A stretch of 64,000 nucleotides of DNA from Erigeron canadensis (taxonomy: Eukaryota > Streptophyta > Magnoliopsida > Asterales > Asteraceae): positions 24,065,966 through 24,129,965 of the forward strand of contig NC_057768.1 in the NCBI RefSeq assembly GCF_010389155.1, read 5' to 3'. Positions within the stretch are counted from its first letter, which is position 1. The number at the start of each line of letters is the position of its first letter. Shown here one piece after another: positions 34,746 to 45,680 of this stretch. The notes beneath the pieces were generated by a model. The model made no database searches, had not been told where the DNA came from, and saw nothing but the letters and a program-made list of their open reading frames with translations. A program made the translations under genes and the position numbers.

Positions 34746-37650
34746 GCAATACCAAGTTATACTTCTCGGAGAGCTATCTTTGATCATTTTATTCGAACAC
34801 GTGCTGAAGAAGAACGTAAAGGAAAACGAGCAGCACAGAAAGCTGCAATTGAAGGTTACAAACAGTTACTGGACGAGGCGAAGGAGGTTTGGTTTAAGTC
34901 TGTCTCTAATTTAAGTCTCAAAAGTTTCTTTCAAACAGTCTATTCCATAATTCCAAAGTAGATCTTGCATGATTGGATTTTTGATTTGTTGGATTCTGTC
35001 TCATCTTTCAGGATATCAACCACAACTCTGTCTATCAAACATTTAAAAGAAAATGGGGTCATGATCCTAGGTTTGAGGCTTTAGACCGGAAAGAGCGTGA
35101 AGCTCTTTTAAATGAAAGGTAATTAACCTTTTTAAATTGCAGAATATGATATTTTTTTAAAGATAGTTGTCAACAAAATGCGGTTCAATGAATATGTTGA
35201 TAATGCAGAATCTCATCTTTAGTGACTTCTTCATGGGTATTCTGGAATATTGATAAATTCTCTGCTTGTTTTATTGTTTCAATATAATTTCAGAGCTCTG
35301 ATGTTTTCATCTTTTTTAGAATTCTTACACTAAAGAGGTCTATTGAAGAAGAGGCTCGTGCAAAATGTGAGAGTTTCAAGTCGATGCTTCGCGATAACAA
35401 GGACATATCTCTAAATTCTCATTGGTCTAAGGTTATTAATACAAGCTCATACATGATTGCAAGATTTCAGATATTATATGTATTTATATAGAACTTTGGG
35501 TCTTTGGTCTCTGATTATGTATTTGTATGGTTTCTAAAATTTGAACTTCAAGGTCAAGGATATTTTAAGAAATGATCCCCGATACAAATCTGTGAAGCAT
35601 GAGGATAGGGAGGCTTTATTCAATGAATATATCTCTGAGCTAAAGGAGTCTGAACAGGAAGCTGAAAGGGCTGCGAAGGCAAAACACGATGAGGAGGTAA
35701 TAGAACAGGCTTTTTATTTGGGTATTTGGTCCAAGTTATATAATTGTGGTTTCTTAACAGTTGTTTTATGCAATCACACTGGTAGAATTCTAGGATCCTT
35801 TTGGGTGTACAGTGGGCGTTGGTTGGCTACTATGTCTACACTATCTTCTACTGTAATTATTGCAATCACATTAACCGTGATATTTTGAGCTACATCTACA
35901 TGTTACATAGTGTTCCTTAGTTTTAACTTTTAATAGTTGTCTTGTGGATGACACTTCAAATATTTGCAATAATAACGTAGAGTATTGCTTAATACATAAT
36001 TAATTACAGGATAAGTTGAAGGAAAGAGAGCGGGTACTTCGTAAGCGGAAAGAGCGTGAAGAACAGGAAGTGGAGAGGGTGCGTTCAAAAGCTCACAGAA
36101 AGGAAGCCATTGAATCATATCAAGCATTACTTGTAGAGACAATCAAAGATCCTCAGGTACCTCTTGATCAAAATTTTTAAGTCAAATTTTGTATGTTTTG
36201 TATTACAGTTGTCCACTTGTCCTAAATTAAGAAGCAAAGTTTCGGCTCAGATTGTTAATGTATGTGAATGCTATAAGTTCTCTACCATTTAAACAAATAC
36301 TCCCCACGCCCTAAAATATGTTAACTAGACAAACACAAGGTTTATGAAAAATGCAAATAACACACCTTACTTTTTACAATGTTTACAGTTTTGCCCTTTG
36401 CCGTTTATTGATATTTCTTCGAGTTTTGTAATCGCTGACTCTAATCATGGATACTTGATCGTTGTGTATTACCTTTTTAGCTGTGGAATTATTTTGGGAT
36501 ATATTAAAAAAGTAAAGGTGCAAAGTTATTCGGAATGGAGAGAGTATACACTGTCTATGCTTTCCTCATACAACACCACAGAAAACACACCCATGCAATC
36601 TGTATATGAAACTACCCTGATTTAGTTATTTAGATGATTTCGAGACCATTATTAGTAATGCCACCTGTTTTTCTGTCATACAGGTTTCATGGGTGGATGC
36701 GAAACCTAAACTAGAGAAGGATCCTCAAGGGCGTGCAGGCAACCCTTACTTAGATCAATCAGATCTTGAAAAGCTTTTCCGTGAACATATTAAGTTATTC
36801 TATGACGTAAGAAATAAAGCCTGTTATGACTATGTTAATGCTCTTTTGTTCGCAAATTTAGGTTTCCTTGGCAGTTTTTACTGCATTTTTTTTTTTATCC
36901 TCAATTAGTTATTATCTTTGGAAGGAAAAAAGGGGGGGGATGGGTGGGTGGGTGATGCCGTGACGGGTGAAAGCTGGTTTGGGTTAATATGAGTCACTAT
37001 TAGATGGGTCGTGTTGACGGGTGAAATGGGGCTTGGATTAGAAAATTATATTATCACTATAACAATAATAATCAGAATCTTTGGATATAGCTATATACGG
37101 GGTGACGAATTTGTTTGCACAAAAAATAGACATCGGGTGACATCTAACCTGTTCGTTGTGTTTCTTTTTTGATTTTACCCATTTGGTCCATTTGCGATAA
37201 ATACAACCTAAATAGACCCACTCACCCATTCATAAAAAAGATGTCTAAACTGCGACTTCATTCAAGCCTTAGAAGATTTGCCTTTTCTAAACCTGATATT
37301 TTTCCATATTTCTTCAGCGATGTGCACACGAATAGAGAGCTCTGTTGGCTGCTGTGATAACCACAAATGCAGCTAAAAAAGGATATGAAGGTGGTAAGAC
37401 GGTTTTTACCTCATGGTCAACAGCGAAACACCTTCTCAAAGATGATGCCCGATACAACAAAATGCCTAGAAAAGATAGGGAATCTTTGTGGCGGCGGCAT
37501 GTCTATGACCTGCAACAAAGGCGGAAGTTAACAGTTGACGAAGACTCGGAAAAGGATGGAGATGGTAGAATAGTAAGCTCAGTTGATTCTAGGAAATACA
37601 TTTCAGGTCTAAAAGAAACCATGATCGCCGATAGCTTTGTTTGGGACTAG
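34746..37650 (+). pseudogene. PRP40C: 5'-truncated PRP40C (FF-domain splicing factor) relic
   Basis: Exons: 34746-34886, 35012-35118, 35320-35431, 35553-35696, 36010-36156, 36684-36806, 37318-37650. All phases fit and all introns are GT-AG. PRP40 proteins bridge U1 snRNP to the branch site through WW and FF domains. Only FF domains are here: a half domain (AIPSYTSRRAIFDHFI), then blocks at YQTFKRKWGHDPRF, WSKVKDILRNDPRY, WVDAKPKLEKDP and WSTAKHLLKDDARY. The WW domains and first FFs are absent, and the 458 bp upstream back to the PPR relic hold no coding sequence. The first exon starts cleanly at an acceptor in mid-domain. The last exon opens RCAHE, then TAG (37333-37335) where plant PRP40C has an aromatic residue, then continues in frame to 37650. 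Loss of the 5' half plus this stop indicate a non-functional fragment. Confidence 0.88.
36935..37228. repeat. Intronic repeat with GACCCATTTG / GGGTGA motifs
   Basis: It lies in the last intron of the PRP40C relic. It has inverted-looking ends rich in GGGTGGGTGA on the left and CACTCACCCATT on the right, with ACCCATTTGGTCCATTTGCGATAAA inside. Related phrases (CCATTTGTGATAAAACACA) occur in introns of FIP1 (27440-27540) and ACLB (59475-59580). Probably a non-autonomous transposon family; class unknown. Confidence 0.5.
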
Positions 37651-39206
37651 ATCCATTTTACATCTTATCTCCGATAGTTGCTGTTTGTGATCTCATATAT
37701 TGTTTTTCTTAGTATTTCTGTATACTATGTTATTGCTATGGTGGTCCCATATCATGTCGGTGAGGTGCTTCTATGCGGTAGTTGATTGTGGTCAAAACAA
37801 GAATTTAGTCATCTAGTCTATATATGTCATTATATTGCTCTTGTTTTTAGACTACCGGAATTAGTTTTATTGCCCATTGCGCATCCCAGACTTGAGAAAA
37901 AATGTTTGTACAAATGTAGCACTTGGATGATGCTCCGCAAGATCATGTTGAAGGTTGTGATGGGTGTTTCGTTATCTTATAGTTGTCTTTCTCTGAAGGT
38001 GTATTCACATCTTTCAGAACGTGTTCATCCTGAAATGTTTTTTCAGTGACAGGTTCGATATCCTTTCAAGATTGTTGTAGACTGGTAGTAACTAAAATAC
38101 ATTAATTTATATGTTATGAGTATATAAATTATATTAAACGAGGATAACTGGACAAGACAATAAATTTGAGTTTATGACTGCACAAACCTTATTATAATTT
38201 TTGTTTTTCATTATATATATATATATATATATTTGAATGGCAAAAGTATTTATTTATACAGAATCAACTAGCAAGATACTAGATCGCTAAAGTACAAAGA
38301 ATACAATTTAAAATACAATAATTTATGGGCCACAAATCTAACCTTACCGGTCTCTAGAAGACTCTCCCCTAAAAATACACATACAACAATTCATCTTTAT
38401 TTAGTAATAGATTTCAGTGGTAATTTAGATATTACGAGAGTAAGTACTCGCGTGTTGCGGCGGTGAGATGGTGGGGTGATGGGTCATAAAGTGTGATAGC
38501 CAAATGCCTTAATGTACGGGTTCCGCCCTCGAATTTAAAAATTCGTCGAAAGTATATCGAATGACATCTTGCATGAAAGAATATGAAATTTTAAGAACAC
38601 TCATATAATTTTTATAAGTTATCGATATCCGGTTTGTGAGATAAATGATTTTGAATGAATTGGAGAAATAAATGATTTATGGATGAAAGAGAAAAAAGAT
38701 AATTGGTTGAGATTTGAGGAGAGAAAAAAGGTAATATAGTTATTTTAGGTAGATATAGAATTGATAGGGGCATTTTTAAAATGTAAATGTTGAAACTTAA
38801 AATTTAGACATGAATTTTTTATTTTATAATATAATATAGATATAGATATCAAATATAAAGCTAAGTCAATAAGAAAAAATAGCTTCATTAATTAAACTCA
38901 AAAGTTTCCTTTTTGATTCATAGTTGCATAAAATAACAAGTTCGAGTTTATCAACTGCAAAGCGGTTAGCCAAACCTCTATTTTTAATTCACAAAACCTT
39001 CTAAATCGTTTTTCATTTTGACACAAAGACTATTTTCATTGACGTGTTGTTTGGAATCTTGATTAATACATTTTCGGATAATACAGAATGGAAATAAGAA
39101 CCAACCATCAATAGGGGGATTGGTATTTAAAGGGACTTAAAGAATAGAAATAAGAGAGTTTGCAGGACTGCCCAACCCTGACGGCCTGACTCATACTAAA
39201 TATGAC
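37651..39206. other. Intergenic, Helitron-like remnant and (TA)n
   Basis: There is no gene. It has a (TA)n microsatellite at 38212-38233 and CAACTAGCAAGATACTAG at 38261-38279, which resembles the end of the retroposed copy at 54036. A decayed Helitron-like segment lies at about 38430-38847 on the minus strand (complement starts TCTATATCTATATTATA and has GCCGCAACACGCGAGTAC near its end). The Helitron call is weak because no terminal CTAGT remains. Confidence 0.5.
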
Positions 39207-39957
39207 CCTTACAACCCAAAATTTGGTTCCTGCTAACCAATCTTAAAATGCAAATCTGTCACGCGTGGAGAAAAAGTTCCACATAGGAGACCATAAGATA
39301 AAAAATAAAAGAATTCCATGCAAAAGTATCTCTAAGTAAAAAATAAAGGTTCCAAATAATCATCAATATAAGCAAGGCATGGCCAATGATCCTAACTAGA
39401 GTCGAACTAACCCCAACTTCCATTTGAAAAAGAAGATGGAGGAAGGAATATCAAGATATGAAACCGGCCCATGTTTCTTTTATTCAAATGTAGGTTACTC
39501 CCTCTGTCATCTTATATTAAAGTTTTATAATATTGAAAGAGTATGTGAAAGGTGTTGTTAAGTGATGTTTTGAATATATATGAAAGTTTTATAATATTGA
39601 AAGAGTATGTGAAAGGTGGTAATAATGTTATGCATGAAATGTATATATATATGAAGTGTAAAATGGGATGGGTTCTTATATTCTGCATGAATTTTGGTGT
39701 GAAATGTCACGAGTTGTTTAAATCCAAAAGTCTTGTGATTTCATAAACATCCAAAAATATAGACATTTCAAATCAAAGAATGTGCTTGTGAAAATTAAAG
39801 AGGTCATGTAAAAACAGAAGAAAGAGAAGGCTGGAAATGAGACATTTGATGCAGGGACGACAGAACAGAGAGCCGGTCACTTAGATACCGGTTTTGAATG
39901 TATAGAAGGAGGACCGGTGTCTAAGACACCGGCTTTGCTCAGAAAGTTGCCACCTCG

Positions 39958-40031
39958 ACGAAGACCGGTGTCTAAGACACTGGCTTTTCCTCCAAAAAGT
40001 TAAAACCGGTGTCTTAGACACCGGTCTTCGT
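39958..40031. repeat. 26-bp-stem hairpin in array copy 1
   Basis: 39958-39983 is the inverted complement of 40006-40031 with a single mismatch, and the loop is 22 bases. Each arm is itself close to the 21-bp palindrome ACCGGTGTCTTAGACACCGGT. The same palindrome, intact or degenerate, also lies at 39872-39891 and 39913-39932. Confidence 0.85.
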
Positions 40032-40833
40032 AGTTTTACAAAGTTCGTATATACACCAAATGCCTCCAAAAACTTCTCATCCGTACAAAAACTTCCCCTT
40101 ACAACCTAAAATTTGGTTCCTGCTAACCAATCCTAAAATGCAAATCTGTCACGCGTGGAGAAAAAGTTCCACATATGAGACCATAAGATAAAAAAGAGAA
40201 GAATTCCATGCAAAAGTATCTCTAAGTAAAAAATAAAGCTTCCAAATAATCATCAATATAAGCAAGGCATGGCCAATGATCCTAACTAGAGTTGAACTAA
40301 CCCCAACTTCCATTTGAAAAAGAAGATGGAGGAAGGAATATCAAGATATGAAACCGGCCCATGTTTCTTTTATTCAAGTGTAGGTTACTCCCTCTGTCAT
40401 CTTATATGAAAGTTTTATAATATTGAAAGAGTATGTGAAAGGTGTTGTTAAGTGATGTTTTGAATATATATGAAAGTTTTATAATATTGAAAGAGTATGT
40501 GAAAGGTGGTAATAATGTTATGCATGAAATGTATATATATATGGAGTGTGAAATGGGATGGGTTCTTATATTCTGCATGAATTTTGGTGTGAAATGTCAC
40601 GAGTTGTTTGAATCCAAAAATCTTGTGATTTCATAAACATCCAAAAATATAGACATTTCAAATCAAATAATGTGCTTGTGAAAATTAAAGAGGTCATGTG
40701 AAAACAGAAGAAAGAGAAGGTTGGGAATGAGACATTTGATGCAGGGACGACAGAACAGAGAGCCGGTCACTTAGATACCGGTTTTGAATGTATAGAAGGA
40801 GCACCGGCTTTACTCAGAAAGTTGCCACCTCGA

Positions 40834-40906
40834 CGAAGACCGGTGTCTAAGACACTGGCTTTTCCTCCAAAAAGTTAAAACCGGTGTCTTAGACACCGGT
40901 CTTTGT
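40834..40906. repeat. Matching hairpin in array copy 2
   Basis: The same hairpin as in copy 1, with palindrome arms at 40839-40858 and 40880-40900. One outer base differs. The upstream palindrome of this unit is reduced by a deletion at about 40800. Confidence 0.8.
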
Positions 40907-41280
40907 AGTTTTACAAAGTTCGTATATACACCAAATGCCTCCAAAAACTTCTCATCCATACAAAAACTTCCCCTTACAACCCAAAATTTGGTTCCTGCTA
41001 ACCAATCCTAAAATGCAAATCTGTCACGCGTGGAGAAAAAGTTCCACATAGGAGACCATAAGATAAAAAAGAGAAGAATTCCATGCAAAAGTATCTCTAA
41101 GTAAAAAATAAAGCTTCCAAATAATCATCAATATAAGCAAGGCATGGCCAATGATCCTAACTAGAGTCGAACTAACCCCAACTTCCATTTGAAAAAGAAG
41201 ATGGAGGAAGGAATATCAAGATATGAAACCGGCCCATGTTTCTTTTATTCAAGTGTAGGTTACTCCCTGTGTCATCTTAC

Positions 41281-42318
41281 GATAAAGTGGTCCCTCGACT
41301 ATATTAGGATCCACGACAACATTATCAAGACACGAACCTGAAACATCATCGTTCCAAACTTATGACCCCTCTGTCCTTGACAACATTAATGAGTGAATCA
41401 CCAATTAATGACATTAACAACAAAATCCGATAAGTTCTTCTCAACTGCTTGAATTAATTAATGAAGTTGTTGAAACTTGACAGATCGTGTTCCATTGACA
41501 GCTATAAATCCTTTTAAAGCTAGGAAAGGTCTTTCTCCCAGTGCTGGACGAACTACTACATGCTTCTTATAATGCATTAAATAAATTTACATAAAATTGA
41601 GGCATCATGAATGCCATCTGGAACTATAGATTTAAGAAACGTGTCCTCAATGCCCACGACCCCGATGTTGGTTCCTTTGGTTGCAATTCAATTAAAACGG
41701 GAGCTTTGAAGCTTTCTTTCTCTTCTTCTCCAGCACCATTGCCAATAGGAACAATATCTAGAGAATCAGTTTGACTCTGACTTGAAGGTATTAGTTTCAC
41801 GCAAGGGTTCCCGTACGTGTCTTCCTTCAATTGCAAGGATAGCTGAGACTTCGGCATTGTTATCGGGTGTCTCCGGTTGCCATGATGAGGAATTAGTTTC
41901 AAATTTACGAAAAACAATCCACGATTACCCGTGGGAAAACCCGTCACCCGATGGTTAGTAGGTATACGGGGACCCGTCGGGTCCAGGTCTGGGTTTGGGA
42001 CGGGAGTTTTAATCGGGTCCGGGATAGGGTTTGGGACGGGAGTTTTAATCGGGTTCGGGATTACCTATACCCAGATCATACTCGGCCCGTTGACATCCAT
42101 GCTTGTAGAGTTGTATAGGTGGTCAATTTTTATTCATAAAACTATATTGATATCCCGCAAAGAAACCGACGATGCTACATATCTTCCAAAAGATGTTGAG
42201 TGGTTGACCATGTTAATTTCAAATTAAATATTTATGTTAGAAAATAATAACATAATACTGCGTAAATTTTAAATAAAACGAATATGATAAATTGAAAAGA
42301 GTTAGTATTATTTTTTAA
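41281..42318. other. Unassigned stretch with a possible gene fragment and GC-richer repeat
   Basis: It includes an unrecognised minus-strand ORF (41624-41947). It also has a GC-richer zone (41930-42080) with two tandem copies of TTTGGGACGGGAGTTTTAAT and repeated GGGTCCGGGA-like motifs, which look like subterminal motifs of a hAT-type element. I cannot define termini. Confidence 0.4.
41624..41947 (-). other. Unrecognised ORF, possible captured gene fragment
   Basis: 107 codons, possibly starting at the internal Met MPKSQLSLQLKED (about 78 residues). The composition is protein-like (ELQPKEPTSGSWALRTRFLNL end) without repeats, unlike other small ORFs nearby. No family is recognised, no splice partners were found, and downstream sequence on the same strand is interrupted by stops. 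It may be a piece of a host gene carried by a transposon. Function unknown. Confidence 0.25.
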
Positions 42319-42938
42319 CTAGAAATTTACCTGCGCTTCGTCGCGGTTTGGTATGTTGAATTGTTGCTAACAATGAATTATATAGCATTTGTCCTAAACA
42401 CATTTCATTGAGCATATATTAAGAAAAGATAGGTTAAATATTTTTGTTGTATTAGAACATCAAATAACAGAAACATTAATTTTCGACAAAATATATATTT
42501 GTGTATTACTTGGTAATATATAATTTGATCTTAAAAGCAACATATGAACACCTCATATTGATTTACATGGAAAAAAAAGTTGTAATTACCCCCATATAAT
42601 TGTAACCTAGCGTTATTTCCATGCTTCGTTATTTTTGAATACCAATTTAACATCAATTAGATTCGAAACAAATTAAATTACTCAACACCGTTAACATTAT
42701 CAATAGTCGAATATTGTGCTAATGAAATCAAAATTTTAAGAGTTTTGCTAAATGCATCCCTTAGGGCTATTTTTAAATTATATTAAATAATTATACATTT
42801 ACTATAAAATTCAAGGTAGACTTTTCATATAAAACATACAAATTTTCTATACGCCTTAATTAAGTGCAGACTGCGTTTATTATTTCCAAATTTTAAAAAT
42901 ATATATTCTTTTATTTATCACTATTATATTAGTATAGA
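42319..42938 (-). mobile_element. Non-autonomous Helitron candidate, minus strand
   Basis: On the minus strand the 3' end reads GCGACGAAGCGC, then AGGTAAATTT, CTAG and T, a classic hairpin plus CTAG|T terminus at 42319. The probable 5' end is TCTATACTAATATAATAG at 42938. The base before that TC is C, not the expected A, so the 5' edge is less certain. Confidence 0.6.
42742..42868. repeat. Diverged copy of the TTTTGCTAAACGC MITE
   Basis: It shares TTTTGCTAAA, CATAAAATTCA and CTGCGTTTA landmarks with the clearer copy at 55793-55915, in the same order. It lies inside the Helitron candidate. Confidence 0.5.
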
Positions 42939-42948
42939 GGAAAGTTAG

Positions 42949-43529
42949 TTTGAGAACAATTAAAAAAAAAGAACGCGAGAACCAATCCTGACCATTGATT
43001 TTGATCTTGATGATATTTAATTTTCTCTCTCCTCATTTTCACCCAATTCATTTAAATGGTTTTTATCTCACAAACCGTACATCGTTAAACGAAAAAAAAA
43101 GCATGGGTAGTCTTAAAATTTAGTGCTCTTTCATTAGAGATGCGACTTGATATACTTTTGACAAACTTTTAAATTTTGATTTTTTTTTTAATTTTTTTTT
43201 TAGCGATAATCCTACACATGTGTAGGATATCCTACACATGTGTAGGGTATACATCATACACATCCTACACATGTGCAGGTAAAAAAAAAATTCAAAAAAA
43301 AAAAAATTTCAAAATTTAAAAGTTTGTCAAAAGTATATCAAGTCGCATCTCTAATGAAAGAGGACGAAATTTTAGGACTACCCATGGTTTTTTTTTCGTC
43401 TAACGATGCACGGTTTGTGAGATAAAATATTTTGAAAAATTTGGATGAAAGTGATGAGAGAGAAAAAAGGAGATGAGATGTGTGGCCCAGATTGGTTCTC
43501 GCGTTTTTTTTTTTTTTATGGTTCTCAAA
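42949..43529. mobile_element. Foldback element with about 240-bp arms and ACACATGTGTAGG core repeats
   Basis: The two halves are inverted copies (TTTGAGAACnAT, ACGCGAGAACCAATC, TCTCACAAACCG, TCGTTAAACGAAAAAAAAA in each). The centre holds three to four copies of the palindrome-bearing CCTACACATGTGTAGG (43211-43280). No coding sequence and no clear target duplication. Part of the arm is similar to 38560-38740. Confidence 0.8.
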
Positions 43530-45639
43530 ATAACCCACCCCTGTTAGTATATATGTAAGTAAAACTAAAATAAGTGTTAGAAAAAATAAATAAAAGGAAA
43601 AGAAAAAGATTGACACACATATTGTTATTGTTGAATTGTGGTTTTCCACTTCCCCATTTATGTTGACAGGTGGTGAGTGGTTCTTTACGTGTTAAAACAC
43701 CCCGACCATTTTCATTAATGTGAGTAAAACACTTAAAACACCCCACTTTTTTCATTCCATCTTCAAATCCACCAGCCAACCCACCGTTATTCTTTTTCAA
43801 AATGCACACACTAATATCATCAGCATATTCATTCGCATATCAACATGCAATTAAACCACATATAAACTCATTTCAATCATCATCGCAAAAGTCATAGGTA
43901 CCAAATATTGTTAGAGATCTATATATTTGGATAGACCGGAAATATATAGATATATACATAGATCGATCTATAGATTATAGATATAAAGTGTGAAGAATCA
44001 ATACCATCTGCAATCATTTCCATACGTCATATCCAATCTCATCCTTTTTGCATTCGGGATCGCAGCAGTGGTCGATTCCGTCGAACACCACCCGGAAAAC
44101 ATAACCCTTTGTGTGTGTGGATAATAGATATGGTTTTTTTAAGCAACGTGAAAAATAGATACGTTTTTGACCACCCGGAAAGTAGAAGCAGTGTGGTGGG
44201 CGTTGATGTATTTTTGATTTTGGGCTTGGCTTTCGGCTGAGGAATTCATGGTGGCAGGTAAAGGCGGCTGCCGGAACCTGGAAACAGTGGTCGGCGAATG
44301 GTGGAGGTGGCTGGTTTTAGATTGTTATTTAGTCTTGTTGTACTTGCTGCTTCACAGATTGTAAAATTATATACGGAGTATTAAAAAGCAGAATTGGCAT
44401 GGAGGGCTACTTACTGTAGCTCTCCCCACGTGACGGAACTTTTGAATTGTTATATATATATAATAACATAAATAGAATAAAGTTATAAATTAAATTTGGT
44501 AATTGCACAAAAAGAAAATTTGACTAATTCTTAAGTCTTAACATGAGCAATTGAGCAGTGTTTAACGACAAATCTATGTTATCTTTAAACTAATTCAAAT
44601 AATTCTAAACTACTACTTAGAGTGATTAGTGAACCTAGGAACCAAAACATAAAACCCATATTAGCCGGCCACAATTGGATTTCGGAAACTAAACTATATT
44701 CTTTTTATGCTATCTTTATATACAACTTTGAAAGTTTATGAAATTACACGTAGAAAGAAAAAAGACACTAAGCAACACCATAATACATGGGTATTCATGC
44801 AACCAATATTAAACATACAGAAATTACTGACAAATTCAAATAGTTGAATAAGCCATACGGTGTATAGTATACAGACAAAAGGAACATCACTTTATATATA
44901 CACACGTAATACCAAGTTATATAGCAACTGAACCCGCTTTCATATCAACATCGTCAAAAACATTTAAAGATCGACGCAGCTGTTTACTACAACCAAGACT
45001 CACCCTGCTCACGGTTGAGTGGTTAAATTGGTTTTGAGGTTTCACAGATCAACCCAAAAGGGTTAAATACTTGAATGATTTACCTAAATTGACTTGTTTG
45101 TAGGACTTCGGGTCTAGATTGCCGGGTCTAAGTGCAAATAAATCTCAATAGCAAATAAATATATTTTCAAGGTAGAGAAAGGAAAACAAGGATGTTAGTT
45201 GTTATTTACCTTTTTTTTTTAATCCACGTTCATTTAGGTAACTACCCATTTATGTAGGGGTTTTATTTATTTTTTTTAATGTAGTGGAATTGTCACTCTA
45301 CACTAAGGATCAAATTGTATGTCTTTGAGTTCTGTTGTAACAAGACGACTACATGATACATGTTCTAGATGTAGATCATTTAGTGGCAACAAAAGGAAAA
45401 TTACTAGAATTACTAGAAGAAAAACACATTACTAAATTCATAATGATAATTTAAAGTATAGCTTAATAGCTGAAGTCCTTATATCTATTTAAGTTCATAT
45501 TTTGTCAAGCTTTTGGTTGAATCTATTTTTGTTCAACCATATGTTTATATGTTACTAAACTATTTATATAGTTCACATCACGTAATTCTAATGAAATATG
45601 TTCGCTATCGTTTCTTCATATATAAAGTGTATTATATAG
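43530..45639. other. Intergenic, no gene identified
   Basis: AT-rich with TA runs. 43980-44120 and 44180-44340 are GC-richer but carry no sustained reading frame or splice-compatible exon. I see no recognisable element ends until the Helitron terminus at 45640. Confidence 0.5.
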
Positions 45640-45644
45640 TTTTT

Positions 45645-45680
45645 TATACAGCTCGCGCATCATGCGGGTCAAAAACCTAG
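45645..45680 (+). mobile_element. Helitron 3' terminus
   Basis: The plus strand shows a hairpin CGCAT/ATGCG within GCTCGCGCATCATGCGGG, then a short A-rich spacer and CTAG followed by T. The matching 5' TC end upstream could not be fixed. Confidence 0.55.

Larger units (their letters stand above)
39207..41280. repeat. Tandem array of an about 890-bp unit (2.3 copies) with palindromes
   Basis: Copies start near 39207, 40097 and 40972. The first two units are about 890 and 875 bp and the third stops after about 300 bp at 41280. Units are nearly identical, with scattered substitutions. The size difference is due to a deletion inside the palindrome cluster of copy 2 (near 40800). Each full unit has a 36-bp internal direct repeat (GAAAGTTTTATAATATTGAA...) and several copies of the palindrome ACCGGTGTCTTAGACACCGGT. 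There is no protein-like ORF; the 64-residue ORF in each unit lacks recognisable features. The arrangement short-long-short-long-short would also fit a recombined LTR element, but I see no TG...CA ends, primer site or target duplication. Confidence 0.85.

Noticed and set aside
39552..39746. 64-codon ORF repeated at 40442-40636
   Set aside because: It recurs only because the 890-bp unit is tandemly duplicated; no protein-like signature and no splice context.
39207..41280. CRISPR-like or bacterial repeat array
   Set aside because: Units of about 890 bp in plant nuclear DNA; no short repeat-spacer structure.
41930..42080. Exon of a GC-rich gene
   Set aside because: Made of tandem GGGACGGGAGTTTTAATCGGG-type motifs, more like transposon subterminal repeats than coding sequence.
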